Shown piece by piece: positions 30,552 to 40,548 of a stretch of 64,000 nt of DNA (positions are counted from its first letter, which is position 1; each line of letters opens with the position of its first letter). Source of the stretch: Deefgea tanakiae (lineage in GTDB: Bacteria; Pseudomonadota; Gammaproteobacteria; Burkholderiales; Chitinibacteraceae). The translations under genes and the position numbers were made by a program. The notes below the pieces were generated by a model, which worked only from the letters and a program-made list of their open reading frames with translations, was not told where the DNA came from and did no database searches. The DNA lies in the NCBI RefSeq assembly GCF_019665765.1, contig NZ_CP081150.1, positions 2,480,001 to 2,544,000 on the forward strand. Direction: 5' to 3'.

Positions 30552-31613
30552 TTAGCCTCGCACTCTGCTACGCCACCAGAATAGACCCATGGTCAACAGC
30601 GCCACCGCCCCATGCAAAGGCCACATTCCAACAGCAGGTGGAATCTTGCCGACCGCCAACCACGCCTGCATCACATTAATCCCGTTGTAATAGCTAAAGG
30701 CCAATAAGGCTGCAATCACCATGTGATAGCCCTTACCACCCCGTGGATTAGTAAACGCCAGCGGAATCGCAGCTAGCATCAGCAAAAAAGCTTGAATCGG
30801 CAAAGCAATTCGCCAAGCGAGTTCGGCCTGATGCTGTGGTACATCGCTGCGCCACAAATCTTTACTGCGCATTGATTCGGTACCCGGATTAATCACCGCT
30901 TGCTCGGGGTTTTCTACCCGGACTCTGCCTTCTTTAAAAGTCAAGATATCGTATTGAGGTGAACCTGCGAGTGCTTGATAGGCGGTCGCGTCTTTAAGCC
31001 ACATCCAGCGATCGCCCATATCATCCACATACATGCCGCCCCGATTGGCCAGCACGGTGGAAATCTTGCCGTCCTGACGAATTTGTACAAACACATTTTC
31101 GCCCTGCCCGCCTTCGCCCGAGAAATTTTCGATAAAGTAGACCCGATCAGCGCCGCGCGACTCACGAAAAATCCCAGGAGAAACCTGAGATACTTCTTCA
31201 TTTTTCAAACTCGCAGCGCGATATTCACGCCCTTTGAGTTGCGCCCACGGCGAAACAAACAAAGACAGCGCAGCAATCAAGAGCACCACCGGCACGCCCA
31301 TTTGTAATACGGGAGGAATAAAGCTGCGGATAGAACGGCCGGCGGCGAACCAAACCACCATCTCATGGTCTTTCCACAATCGAGTTAGCACCGACAAAAT
31401 AGAAATAAACAACATCAGTGAAAATAAAATTGGAAAGTACCTTACCGCAGCAAAGCCCATCACAGCCCACACGGCCGATGACGCCAATGTACCAACCGCC
31501 GCCTCACCCAAGAGACGTACGATCTGCGAGGTCATCACAATGACCAATAAAACGACGAATAGCCCAAAGGCTACCCAAGTCATTTCATGAATTAATGTTT
31601 TTCGAAACAACAT
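30552..31613 (-). CDS. lptF: LPS export ABC transporter permease LptF
   Basis: 353 residues. Starts MLFRKTLIHEMTWVAFGLFV, has the coupling segment WKDHEMVVWFAAGRSIRSF and a periplasmic domain with FRESRGADRVYFIENFSGEG, followed by three helices. It is divergent from pepA, the conserved order around lptFG in proteobacteria. Its promoter was not identified with confidence. Confidence 0.95.
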   Translation of the reverse strand: MLFRKTLIHEMTWVAFGLFVVLLVIVMTSQIVRLLGEAAVGTLASSAVWAVMGFAAVRYFPILFSLMLFISILSVLTRLWKDHEMVVWFAAGRSIRSFIPPVLQMGVPVVLLIAALSLFVSPWAQLKGREYRAASLKNEEVSQVSPGIFRESRGADRVYFIENFSGEGGQGENVFVQIRQDGKISTVLANRGGMYVDDMGDRWMWLKDATAYQALAGSPQYDILTFKEGRVRVENPEQAVINPGTESMRSKDLWRSDVPQHQAELAWRIALPIQAFLLMLAAIPLAFTNPRGGKGYHMVIAALLAFSYYNGINVMQAWLAVGKIPPAVGMWPLHGAVALLTMGLFWWRSRVRG

Positions 31614-31633
31614 GGAATATTTATATCTGTCTT

Positions 31634-31662
31634 TTGACTTGGCCCGAGGGTCAGTGAATAAT
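31634..31662 (+). promoter_or_regulatory. pepA promoter
   Basis: TTGACT (31634-31639), a 17-base spacer and AATAAT (31657-31662), 62 bases before the pepA start. Confidence 0.65.
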
Positions 31663-31724
31663 CAGCCCACCAGAGCAATTTTGCTCCAATGTTTAGCATT
31701 GCCAGCCCCAACAAGGAGCCTTTC

Positions 31725-33194
31725 ATGGAATTTACCATAGTTTCCCCTGCACCCGAGCATGCAGATTGTGTCGTTTTACCGGTACTTGGCGAAAAATTAC
31801 CTGCCTTTGCCAAAGATTTAGATATTACATGTGGGCACTTGTTTAGTACGGCAATTAAAGACGGCGAACTCGCCGCCAAAGCGGGCAGCACACTGACACT
31901 GGGTCTACCTGCGAGTTTAGACTTCAAACGCGTTATTTTAGTCCAGCTCGGTAAAGAGCCAAACGCCAAAGAATTGCGCACGGCCGCGACTAATCTTGCC
32001 AAAGTGCTGATTGCCAGCAATAGCGTGTCGGTTTGCATTGCCTTGTCGCTTGCCCAATACAAAAAACAAGATAACGAAACATTGGCGCAAGAACTCGTCC
32101 AAGCTTTGATGCTCGAATCCTATCGTTTTGAGCAATTCAAATCAGAGCCAGCCCCCGCCATCAAACTAGAACTCGTTAGCCTATTGGCGCCGAAAAAATC
32201 AGATATCGCCGACGTCGAAGCGGGCTTAGTATATGGACTTGGCGTCGGCCACGGCATGAACCTCACCCGCGACTTAGGCAATCTGCCGCCAAATGTCTGC
32301 ACGCCCAACTACCTTGCTGCCACCGCCCAACACCTCGCGCACACTTACGATTTTTCTTGCCATATTTTAGAGCAAGAAGAACTCGAAACCTTAAAAATGG
32401 GCTCGTTCTTGTCGGTCGCCAAAGGTTCTATCATTCCACCGAAATTCATCGTGATGGAATATCGCAACGCCGATAAAAAAACTGCGCCAACGGTGCTGGT
32501 CGGCAAAGGCATCACTTTTGACTCAGGCGGCATTTCATTAAAACCAGGCGAAGGCATGGACGAGATGAAATACGATATGTGCGGCGCAGCCACGGTATTG
32601 GGTGTCTTCCGCGCAATTGCTGAACTTGATCTGAAAATCAATTTGGTTGGCGTGATTCCAGCCTGCGAAAATATGCCGAACGGCAACGCAGTCAAACCGG
32701 GCGACATCGTCACCAGCATGAGCGGTAAAACGATTGAAATTCTCAATACCGATGCTGAAGGTCGCCTCATTTTGTGCGATGCGCTGACCTATGTAGAGCG
32801 TTTTGAGCCTGCAGCCGTCATCGACATTGCCACATTGACTGGTGCGTGCATTATTGCACTCGGCCACACCACCAGCGGCCTATTTGCCAATGACGACGAT
32901 CTCGCCGCCGATTTACTCAAAGCCTCGCGCCAGACGGATGACAAAGCATGGCAAATGCCTTTGTTTGAAGAATACCAAGAACAACTCAAATCCAACTTCG
33001 CCGATATGGCCAATATTGGCGGTCGCCCAGCGGGTTCTATCACCGCCGCAGCTTTCCTGTCGCGCTTTACCAAGAAATATAAATGGGCGCATCTAGACAT
33101 TGCTGGCACTGCGTGGAAATCGAGCGCAGCCAAAGGCGCAACGGGCCGTCCGGTGCCATTACTCGTTGAATACCTAAGAGGTATTCAAGGCTAA
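31725..33194 (+). CDS. pepA: Leucyl aminopeptidase (M17)
   Basis: 489 residues, from the ATG at 31725 with AAGGAG 7 bases upstream. The C-terminal catalytic domain has the two-zinc site: GKGITFDSGGISLKPGEGMD, the catalytic Lys region, and the family signature NTDAEGRL at about residues 341-348. The enzyme removes N-terminal Leu and other residues from peptides as a hexamer; in E. coli PepA also binds DNA. It heads a cluster with holC, as in many betaproteobacteria, and is divergent from lptF. Confidence 0.96.
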   Translation: MEFTIVSPAPEHADCVVLPVLGEKLPAFAKDLDITCGHLFSTAIKDGELAAKAGSTLTLGLPASLDFKRVILVQLGKEPNAKELRTAATNLAKVLIASNSVSVCIALSLAQYKKQDNETLAQELVQALMLESYRFEQFKSEPAPAIKLELVSLLAPKKSDIADVEAGLVYGLGVGHGMNLTRDLGNLPPNVCTPNYLAATAQHLAHTYDFSCHILEQEELETLKMGSFLSVAKGSIIPPKFIVMEYRNADKKTAPTVLVGKGITFDSGGISLKPGEGMDEMKYDMCGAATVLGVFRAIAELDLKINLVGVIPACENMPNGNAVKPGDIVTSMSGKTIEILNTDAEGRLILCDALTYVERFEPAAVIDIATLTGACIIALGHTTSGLFANDDDLAADLLKASRQTDDKAWQMPLFEEYQEQLKSNFADMANIGGRPAGSITAAAFLSRFTKKYKWAHLDIAGTAWKSSAAKGATGRPVPLLVEYLRGIQG

Positions 33195-33204
33195 GCCATG
33201 CAAA

Positions 33205-33242
33205 ATATTGCGTAGAGATAAATACCCCACTCTACGCAATAT
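33205..33242. repeat. Perfect 13-bp inverted repeat between pepA and holC
   Basis: ATATTGCGTAGAG, 12 bases, CTCTACGCAATAT. The loop contains AAATACCC. No T-run follows, so it may act as an mRNA 3'-end stabiliser or attenuator. Confidence 0.6.
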
Positions 33243-33263
33243 CAGACTCTTACCTTGCGACTC

Positions 33264-33719
33264 ATGACTGAAATCTCTTTCTACTTTAATGTGAACAACC
33301 GCGAATCCGCGCTCTGCCAACTGGTTGGCAAGGCGCTGATGCAAGGTAAACGCATGATTATCCTCACGGGTTCAGAAGCGGCGACCAAGGCACTCGATAG
33401 CCTGCTGTGGGAAATGCCACCCGCTGGTTTTTTGCCGCACTGCCAAGCCGATGCATCGTTTGCATCAGAAACCCCAATCATTATTGATCATCGCGTCGAA
33501 ATCATCACGCCACGCGATATACTCTTTAACTGGACTGACCGTATCGCGCCTCGATTTAGCGATTACAGTCGATTAATTGAAATCGTCGATACCGACGAAG
33601 ACTTAAAAGCGGCTGCCCGCCAACGCTGGGCAGCCTATAAAGCACAAGGGTATACCCCGAGTGCGACCGATATGCAGGAGCTACTCAACCGTGGCCGATC
33701 AGAAACAAATACCGAATGA
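33264..33719 (+). CDS. holC: DNA polymerase III subunit chi
   Basis: 151 residues. Starts MTEISFYFNV, with LCQLVGKALMQGKRMIILTG and a C-terminal RWAAYKAQGY typical of HolC. The subunit links the clamp loader (through psi) to single-strand binding protein. The ATG at 33264 lacks a clear ribosome site, so translation may depend on the pepA transcript. The next gene starts inside its 3' end. Confidence 0.92.
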   Translation: MTEISFYFNVNNRESALCQLVGKALMQGKRMIILTGSEAATKALDSLLWEMPPAGFLPHCQADASFASETPIIIDHRVEIITPRDILFNWTDRIAPRFSDYSRLIEIVDTDEDLKAAARQRWAAYKAQGYTPSATDMQELLNRGRSETNTE

Positions 33720-35136
33720 CGACTCGGTAAATCCACTGTTTAACAAAATGGATGCGCTGATGGCGCGCCATCGCAGCCCTGCGGGCCCGCAGTTTGAGGA
33801 TATCCCTATCCTGACCGACATTGCGCCCGAAGCCTTTGACATTCCGATTCTGACTGATGTGATCAATGAAGAATTGATCCAAAAAATTGAAAACATCGAG
33901 CGCAGTCTAGCCGAAGCACAATCAGCCAAAGCGCGGCAAAAATTAGCTGAGAAACTCGCCAGTGAAAACGAGCTGGCGATTCCAAGTTTGATGTTTGAAC
34001 CCACATCCACCAACAAATCACAATCAGCCGGCGATAAGCCAAGTATTGCCGTAGAGGCTAAATCTGCAAACCCTATTGCAGACATACCCCGCTTTGCAGA
34101 AACGCCACGCCCTACAGCGAGCACGCCGATTGCCGAAACACCCGTTTTCTTAGATTTACCATTACTTGATTTAGACGCAATCAACACGCCCCCTGTCATC
34201 CGGAGCGCAAAACCCGCGCCAATACCAACTGAACCGACGCTTGAATTTGTTGCCGATGATTTAGTGATTGATTTTGCCAACGTCTTTGCCGCAGAACTTG
34301 ATGATTCAATCACAAGCAAAGAACTGACTATTGATGAGTTTAATCATGCTGCGAGCGACATTGATCGCGAAGAGACTGCGCATTTTGAAGCTCCCGTATT
34401 GAGCCATGTAGAGGAAGCAAGTACGCCAAGCGATTTGGCTGATTTTGACTTAAACATTGATTTAGTCGAAGAGCCTATCGCAAGTGCCAGCGAAGTCATC
34501 GATCAACTCGATATCAATACCATCGCCGAAGCCGAAGCCGAAGCCGAAGCCGAAGCCGAAGCCGAAGCCGAAGCCGAAGCCGAAGCCGAAGCCGAAGCCG
34601 AAGCCGAAGCCGGCACAGTTTTCACGCCTGAAGTGATGACGGCAAGCCCAATCATCACATCGACTGCTTCAAGCAGTTTGTATTGGGAAGATGATATCAA
34701 TCCAGCAAGCGACCTGAGTCTTAGTAGTATCGACATTGAGCCGCGCTTTGAAATCACACTCAACGAAGATACGGCTGAGGCAGGTATTGAGTCAGCGACA
34801 TTAGCAGATAAAGTCCACAATCCAATACCTATAGAAATTTCAACTAGCCCAAGCCCTGAAGCCATTAGCATCAGTGCGGCGAGTGAACCGCAATACCTCA
34901 ATAACGATGCCGTGGCAGAACTCACCGCCGTCGTCGGCGCGCAGCTTGCGGTAGATATTGCCAGTGAAGTCGAGCAATTGGCGCGGCAACACTTCTCCAA
35001 ACTGATGGCACAATTTTATGGCGATACGCTGCGTGAACTCACGAGCGACATCAGCCAAGAACTCGAAGCCAAGCTCGCACCCCGAATAACAGAGTTAGTC
35101 GAGCAAGAATTGATTAGCAAAGGTCTACTGAAATAG
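33691..35136 (+). CDS. Conserved hypothetical acidic protein with Ala-Glu microsatellite (DUF2486-like?)
   Basis: About 481 residues from a GTG at 33691 (GGAG 10 bases upstream); it overlaps holC by 29 bases. The N-terminus repeats the motif FEDIPILTDI / FDIPILTDVI, then a long acidic low-complexity middle region, then a C-terminal helical domain (LAVDIASEVEQLARQHFSKL ... LEAKLAPRITELVEQELI). The IPxLTD motif and the position between holC and valS recall a DUF2486-type family of betaproteobacteria, but this is recollection and not a search result. The middle holds 14 tandem Ala-Glu dipeptides from a GCCGAA repeat. No signal peptide or catalytic motif is seen. Function unknown. Confidence 0.7.
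   Translation: MADQKQIPNDDSVNPLFNKMDALMARHRSPAGPQFEDIPILTDIAPEAFDIPILTDVINEELIQKIENIERSLAEAQSAKARQKLAEKLASENELAIPSLMFEPTSTNKSQSAGDKPSIAVEAKSANPIADIPRFAETPRPTASTPIAETPVFLDLPLLDLDAINTPPVIRSAKPAPIPTEPTLEFVADDLVIDFANVFAAELDDSITSKELTIDEFNHAASDIDREETAHFEAPVLSHVEEASTPSDLADFDLNIDLVEEPIASASEVIDQLDINTIAEAEAEAEAEAEAEAEAEAEAEAEAEAEAGTVFTPEVMTASPIITSTASSSLYWEDDINPASDLSLSSIDIEPRFEITLNEDTAEAGIESATLADKVHNPIPIEISTSPSPEAISISAASEPQYLNNDAVAELTAVVGAQLAVDIASEVEQLARQHFSKLMAQFYGDTLRELTSDISQELEAKLAPRITELVEQELISKGLLK
34525..34608 (+). repeat. (GCCGAA)14 microsatellite
   Basis: 14 perfect copies of a 6-base unit (84 bases) in frame, coding (Ala-Glu)14. Changes in copy number keep the frame. Confidence 0.97.
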
Positions 35137-35139
35137 ATC

Positions 35140-35172
35140 AAAGCGCCAAGTTCAGACTTGGCGCTTTTTTTT
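35140..35172 (+). terminator. Terminator after the pepA-holC-DUF cluster
   Basis: AAGCGCCAAG, 6-base loop, CTTGGCGCTTTTTTTT. Confidence 0.92.
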
Positions 35173-35320
35173 AACAAACCCGTACTTACAAACAAAAATC
35201 AATCTCAATTATAGTTTGAGCTGCAGCCTAGCTATGGCACAATAACGACCACAATGGCATTAACATCCAGCCAACAACAATACCAATTAAAAATAGCGCC
35301 CCATCATAGGCTGGATCAAA

Positions 35321-36865
35321 ATGAATCCCTTGCAACTTTATCTCCCTGCACCACAAGCGCAATTTAAAACACCATTAAAGCTCAATCTAAAGCAGCTCAA
35401 GCTTTGGCTCGCGCAGTTGCCTGCAGCGGATGTAATCGGTTCTATTCAGCAATTACACGACGCACTTTATGCCTTCAATAGAGCGAGTCTTGATCCAGAC
35501 GAGCGCAGTGATTTACTTGAAGCCTATCAAGTTGAATTCACGCTACTCCATAATGCGTATCTCGCCACGAACCAACTCAACGCGATACCTTACAAAGCGC
35601 AAGATTTGCAAAATGTTCACCTAGTTCGCGACCTCTGTCTTGAGCTGAGTTTCGCGTATAAATTGGTACTACAGGGACGTCAAAACAAACGCTATTTCTT
35701 TGGTAAAAACAAGCAGTTGCCTACCCTGACACAGCAAATTCTAAATACCCATCGACTCATTCAAAATCTATCCTGTTTAGCCTATTTACCACTACCCGAT
35801 TTTTTTTGGCTCGATAGTCACAAACTATTTCGCTTTGCCAGTGAGAACAATTTTCTGAATGAAATTAATGCAGAAAGCAAAAAATCAGCACTCGATCTGT
35901 ATAAATATTTACTGCTACTTCCTATCTGTAATCCAAAGCGGTTTAGCCCGCGCGAATTACAACATCTTTTTGAAATTACACTGCAATTCGCTGGTCATGC
36001 CGAGCTTAAATCAATCTCTGAACTCAATCATGAAACCGATGTGTTTTTGGTCTGTATTGATGAAGACATCGCACCACATTTTTTTGGATCACAAAGCCTC
36101 AACCAATTCTCTGGCGCTGCAATCTTGCTGGAAACCGCGAAATTAATTCAAGCGCTTGATCGTGCGTATGACTCCGTATCAGGTCAGACACCGAAAGCGA
36201 GTGAACGCACCAATCATCAACGCTGGTTAGAAACCCTAAAACGAAGTAAGCAACATTGGGATAATGGCAGTAAGCGAAGTTTTAATCGGCTCAATACGAG
36301 CAGCCAAGCTGAGATCTGTTTTGGTCTGCGGGCTATTTGCTTAAATTTAAATCAAGGACACAGCTTATTACCACAATCAGAGCTAGACGATTCGCTCCCG
36401 CTTAATTTCGAGACCATTACCTCTAGCTGGAATATTACGGATGAGAGTCCTTGCGGCTATGCATTGGCGGCGCAGGATATTCCGCATGAATATGCTCGAG
36501 CGGGTGAAATCATTGCGCTACGTAATCAAGGCCAAAATCATTGGCTGATTGCTTCAGTTCGCTGGATAGAGCAAGACGCTCAGGGCGAAGTCAAAATGGG
36601 GGTTGAAATTTTGGCCGGCGCAGCGGATGTCGCGATGATTCGCCCTGCAATTGGCTGCGATAAAATGACCTACCAACCCGCGCTATTACTTCCAGCAATA
36701 AACTCACGCCAACAAACCACGCGGATTATTGCCAGTAAGACCGTATATACCCCCCAATATGAATACGCCATTATCACAGCTGAAGGCCATTCAAAAATTC
36801 GCGCGCAAAAATTACATGAACAACAAATGGCCTACGACCTATTTGAGTACGGCATTGAGCAATAG
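35321..36865 (+). CDS. Conserved hypothetical protein with PilZ-like C-terminal domain
   Basis: 514 residues, not recognised by name. The first 380 residues are mostly helical with no signal peptide or membrane segment. The last 130 resemble a PilZ-type barrel: SSWNITDESPCGYAL fits the (D/N)xSxxG motif, followed by AGEIIALRNQGQNHWLIASVRW and VKMGVEILAG, the usual PilZ strand order. The RxxxR motif that grips c-di-GMP is not seen before DxSxxG, so ligand binding is doubtful. It is flanked by terminators and so is probably transcribed alone. It could be a c-di-GMP-linked or PilZ-derived adaptor. Confidence 0.65.
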   Translation: MNPLQLYLPAPQAQFKTPLKLNLKQLKLWLAQLPAADVIGSIQQLHDALYAFNRASLDPDERSDLLEAYQVEFTLLHNAYLATNQLNAIPYKAQDLQNVHLVRDLCLELSFAYKLVLQGRQNKRYFFGKNKQLPTLTQQILNTHRLIQNLSCLAYLPLPDFFWLDSHKLFRFASENNFLNEINAESKKSALDLYKYLLLLPICNPKRFSPRELQHLFEITLQFAGHAELKSISELNHETDVFLVCIDEDIAPHFFGSQSLNQFSGAAILLETAKLIQALDRAYDSVSGQTPKASERTNHQRWLETLKRSKQHWDNGSKRSFNRLNTSSQAEICFGLRAICLNLNQGHSLLPQSELDDSLPLNFETITSSWNITDESPCGYALAAQDIPHEYARAGEIIALRNQGQNHWLIASVRWIEQDAQGEVKMGVEILAGAADVAMIRPAIGCDKMTYQPALLLPAINSRQQTTRIIASKTVYTPQYEYAIITAEGHSKIRAQKLHEQQMAYDLFEYGIEQ

Positions 36866-36901
36866 GCAGTAACGATCTCTGCTTCAAAGCCCCACTACAA
36901 A

Positions 36902-36931
36902 GCCCCTTATCGCAACATGAAGGGGCGTTTT
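36902..36931 (+). terminator. Terminator after the PilZ-like gene
   Basis: GCCCCTT, 11-base loop, AAGGGGC, GTTTT. Confidence 0.75.
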
Positions 36932-36986
36932 CCCTCTAATTAACTCCCGATTCAGTGCTGTATTTAAATCCGATTAGACGATGAGC

Positions 36987-37003
36987 TCTAGATAAAATCT
37001 AGA
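36987..37003. repeat. Perfect palindrome upstream of valS
   Basis: TCTAGAT-AAA-ATCTAGA, 7-bp arms, 87 bases before the valS start. It may be an operator; no regulator can be named. Confidence 0.4.
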
Positions 37004-37089
37004 AAGCCTCTGCGTTTTTTTGCGGTGATTCCCCATTCCTATCAAGCAAGCTTTATAATCTGTGGTTTCGCTTTAACTGAGCACGCACC

Positions 37090-39894
37090 ATGGAACTCGC
37101 CAAGAGCTTCGAGCCACAGAATATTGAATCGCATTGGTACCCGTTTTGGGAAAGCCAAGGCTACTTCCAACCGAGCATGGACCTTGCTCGCGAGGCATTT
37201 TGTATCCAATTGCCACCGCCCAACGTCACCGGCACGCTACATATGGGCCACGCGTTTAATCAGACCATCATGGATGGCCTCACGCGTTACCACCGCATGC
37301 GCGGCGACAATACGCTGTGGCTGCCTGGTACTGACCACGCTGGTATCGCGACGCAAATCGTTGTAGAACGCCAGCTTGATGCGCAAGGCATTTCGCGCCA
37401 CGAATTGGGCCGTCCGGCTTTCCTCGAAAAAGTGTGGGAATGGAAAAAAGAATCCGGTGACACCATCACCAGCCAGATGCGCCGCATGGGTTCATCGGTG
37501 GACTGGGGCCGCGAGTACTTTACGATGGACGACAAAATGTCGACCGCCGTCGTCGAAGCGTTTGTGCGCCTGTTTGAAGAAGGCTTGATTTACCGCGGTA
37601 AACGCCTATCGAACTGGGACGCCAAACTCGGCACCGCCGTTTCTGATTTGGAAGTGATTTCCGAAGAAGAAAACGGCCATATGTGGCATATCAAATATCC
37701 AGTTGTGGGCAGTGATGAATTCATCACCGTAGCGACAACTCGTCCTGAAACCTTACTCGGTGACGTGGCCGTGGCGATTGCGCCGGACGACGAGCGCTTT
37801 ACACATTTGCTCGGTAAAATGGTTGAGCTGCCGCTCACTGGCCGCCAAATCCCAGTGATTGCTGACGAATATGTTGATAAAGCTTTCGGTACTGGTTTTG
37901 TCAAAATCACCCCAGCGCATGATTTTAACGACTATCAAGTCGGCAAACGCCACAACACGCAACTGATCAATGTGATGAGCCTGCAAGCGACCATCCTCGC
38001 GAAAGCGCAAGTCTTCAGCTTTGACGGCGCCAGCCTCGGCAGCGTTGAATTGCCAGCAGCGTATGCGGGCATGACCACATCAGAAGCACGTAAAGCGATG
38101 CTCGCTGATTTGGAAGCGCAAGGTCTGTTACTCGACACTAAACCGCACAAACTGATGGTGCCACGTGGCGATCGTACTGGTACCGTGATCGAGCCCTTGC
38201 TGACCGACCAATGGTTTATGGCGATGAGCAAGGCCGATGAAACGGGCCAAAGCATCACCGAAAAAGCCCTTGAAGCCGTACACAGCGGCGAAGTGCAATT
38301 CGTGCCGAATGATTGGGTGAACACCTACAATTCATGGCTCAATAACATCCAAGATTGGTGTATTTCTCGCCAATTGTGGTGGGGTCATCAAATCCCAGCT
38401 TGGTACGATGAAGACGGCCAAGTGTATGTCGCCCGCACTGAAGCGGAAGCCGTTGCCAAAGCCGGCGGCAAGTCAGTGACGCGCGATAACGACGTACTCG
38501 ATACGTGGTTCTCATCGGCTCTGGTGCCATTCTCTAGCCACGGCTGGCCGAATGAAACACCGGATTTGAAAGCATTCTTGCCATCGGCAGTACTGGTGAC
38601 GGGCTACGACATTATTTTCTTCTGGGTCGCCCGGATGATTATGATGACCAAACATTTCACTGGCAAAGTACCGTTTAAACACGTGTACATCCATGGTTTG
38701 GTGCGTGATGCGGAAGGACAGAAAATGTCCAAATCCGAAGGCAATGTGCTCGATCCCGTTGATTTGATCGATGGTATTGCTCTAGAGCCCTTGCTAGAAA
38801 AGCGCACGACCGGATTACGTCGCCCAGAGAACGCACCGAAAGTCGCCGCTAAAACCGCCAAAGAATTCCCAGAAGGGATTCCAGCGTATGGTGTGGATGC
38901 ACTTCGCTTCACGTTTGCGTCACTCGCATCGCTCGGTCGTTCGATCAATTTTGACCAGAAACGCTGCGATGGTTATCGCAATTTCTGCAATAAAATCTGG
39001 AATGCAACCCGCTTTGTGATGATGAATGTCGTCGACAAAGATTGTGGTTTAGAGGACGGTGCAGAGTTGGAATACAGCTTTGCAGATGAATGGATTATCT
39101 CTCGCCTGCAAGAGACTGAAACCACCATTACCACTGCGCTCGATACCTTCCGCTTCGACTTAGCGGCGCAAGCAATCTACGAGTTCACGTGGAATGAATA
39201 TTGCGATTGGTATATCGAGTTGGCGAAAGTGCAAACCCAACACGGTACCGAGCCACAACAACGTGCGGCGCGCCGTACTTTGATTCGCGTGTTAGAAACC
39301 ATCCTGCGCTTGATTCACCCGATCATGCCGTTTATTTCGGAAGAAATCTGGCAAACCGTCGCACCACTGGCAGGCAAGAAAGATACCGAGTCACTGATGA
39401 TGGCGGCGTGGCCAGTTGCTGATGCAAGCAAAATCAAACCGGAAGCGGTAGCGGCGATTACTGAACTGAAAGCCATTGCCTTTGCAGCGCGTAATTTGCG
39501 CGGCGAAATGGGCTTGAGCCCAGCGCTGAAAGTACCGATGTTTGTTGAAGGCGGGCCAGAGCTGCAAAAATACGCCAAGTATTTAATGCCGTTGGCTAAA
39601 TTGTCGGAAGTGAATATCGTTGCTGCATTGCCAGAAGGTGATGCGCCGGTTGCCGTAGCAGGCACCATCCGGGTAATGTTGAAAGTAGAAATCGATAAAG
39701 CCGCCGAAACAGCGCGCTTGAATAAAGAGATCGGCAAAACGGCAGAAGCGCTCGAAAAACTCGTCGCCAAGCTAGAAAAACCAGGTTATACCGACAAAGC
39801 ACCTGCACATTTGGTCGCCAAAGATCAAGCGCAAGTGATTGAACTCCACGACAAGCTGCATAGCTTGAATGTGCAAGTCGATAAGCTAAAATAA
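37090..39894 (+). CDS. valS: Valyl-tRNA synthetase
   Basis: 934 residues, class Ia. HIGH motif as HMGH near residue 51 within [20 protein letters not shown] as QKMSKSEGN near residue 545, the CP1 editing domain with [17 protein letters not shown], and a C-terminal coiled coil ([20 protein letters not shown]). It charges tRNA-Val and edits Thr-tRNA-Val. An insertion of about 25 residues between the KMSKS loop and the anticodon domain ([18 protein letters not shown]) is typical of betaproteobacterial forms. Ends at a strong terminator. A TATAAT-like word lies at 37054-37059 without a good -35. Confidence 0.97.
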   Translation: MELAKSFEPQNIESHWYPFWESQGYFQPSMDLAREAFCIQLPPPNVTGTLHMGHAFNQTIMDGLTRYHRMRGDNTLWLPGTDHAGIATQIVVERQLDAQGISRHELGRPAFLEKVWEWKKESGDTITSQMRRMGSSVDWGREYFTMDDKMSTAVVEAFVRLFEEGLIYRGKRLSNWDAKLGTAVSDLEVISEEENGHMWHIKYPVVGSDEFITVATTRPETLLGDVAVAIAPDDERFTHLLGKMVELPLTGRQIPVIADEYVDKAFGTGFVKITPAHDFNDYQVGKRHNTQLINVMSLQATILAKAQVFSFDGASLGSVELPAAYAGMTTSEARKAMLADLEAQGLLLDTKPHKLMVPRGDRTGTVIEPLLTDQWFMAMSKADETGQSITEKALEAVHSGEVQFVPNDWVNTYNSWLNNIQDWCISRQLWWGHQIPAWYDEDGQVYVARTEAEAVAKAGGKSVTRDNDVLDTWFSSALVPFSSHGWPNETPDLKAFLPSAVLVTGYDIIFFWVARMIMMTKHFTGKVPFKHVYIHGLVRDAEGQKMSKSEGNVLDPVDLIDGIALEPLLEKRTTGLRRPENAPKVAAKTAKEFPEGIPAYGVDALRFTFASLASLGRSINFDQKRCDGYRNFCNKIWNATRFVMMNVVDKDCGLEDGAELEYSFADEWIISRLQETETTITTALDTFRFDLAAQAIYEFTWNEYCDWYIELAKVQTQHGTEPQQRAARRTLIRVLETILRLIHPIMPFISEEIWQTVAPLAGKKDTESLMMAAWPVADASKIKPEAVAAITELKAIAFAARNLRGEMGLSPALKVPMFVEGGPELQKYAKYLMPLAKLSEVNIVAALPEGDAPVAVAGTIRVMLKVEIDKAAETARLNKEIGKTAEALEKLVAKLEKPGYTDKAPAHLVAKDQAQVIELHDKLHSLNVQVDKLK

Positions 39895-39910
39895 ACGCAA
39901 GTTTGCAGTC

Positions 39911-39940
39911 AAAAGGCCACTCAGATGAGTGGCCTTTTTA
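39911..39940 (+). terminator. Terminator after valS
   Basis: AAAAGGCCACTCA, short loop, TGAGTGGCCTTTTTA; a 9-bp or longer stem and T-run. Confidence 0.92.
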
Positions 39941-40009
39941 ATAGACCATTTCAAATGGCGAGCAATGCAATACTGCAGTCCCCTGCGTTACCAAAGATAA
40001 AATCAAAAT

Positions 40010-40432
40010 CTAGCGACAGCGCAAATATTCCACCTGATTTTCTCGCACATAAGCGCGTTTTAAACTGTTGCCACAGTAGTATTCAATCGTCGCAGCCTTT
40101 TTATGACCATTCGAAGGGTCGCCGCACCATTGGTTACCGGCTTTGAATGAATATGAGCTCTTTCCATCTGCTAAGCGCCCTAGTCGTTGGGTGAAATCAC
40201 AAGATCCGTAATTAGATCCATATTTGGCGCGCACAATTCGAATATCACGACTCCACTGATTATTCCCGCCCCCTCCACCATTCATCATTCGCACGGCCTC
40301 ACGAAAGCCATCCCGAAAACCGTCTTGATATTGCGAGCTACGGCCACGCATCATTTGCTCAGGGATAGCAGGATCGGCGGCAAAGGCTGTAGTTGAAATC
40401 AATGCAATCGCGCAAAGTATTTTAAATTTCAT
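40010..40432 (-). CDS. Small secreted protein of unknown function
   Basis: 140 residues. A Sec signal peptide (MKFKILCAIALISTTAFA, cut before ADP). The mature part has a Gly stretch (MMNGGGGGNNQW) and four Cys (GSCDFTQ, QWCGDP, YYCGNS, YLRCR) that could form two disulphides, so a small stable periplasmic or secreted domain is likely. AGGAAAA lies 5-7 bases before the ATG. No homologue was recognised. Convergent with valS and divergent from the next gene. Confidence 0.75.
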   Translation of the reverse strand: MKFKILCAIALISTTAFAADPAIPEQMMRGRSSQYQDGFRDGFREAVRMMNGGGGGNNQWSRDIRIVRAKYGSNYGSCDFTQRLGRLADGKSSYSFKAGNQWCGDPSNGHKKAATIEYYCGNSLKRAYVRENQVEYLRCR

Positions 40433-40548
40433 CTAAATTTTCCTGTCATCAATAAGCGAATCATCAAGTTCTTGCTCAAACAGTTCAAGCGACATAATTA
40501 CAATGCTGTAATATTGCTTTTGCTTTCCACTACCCCACCATTCACATT

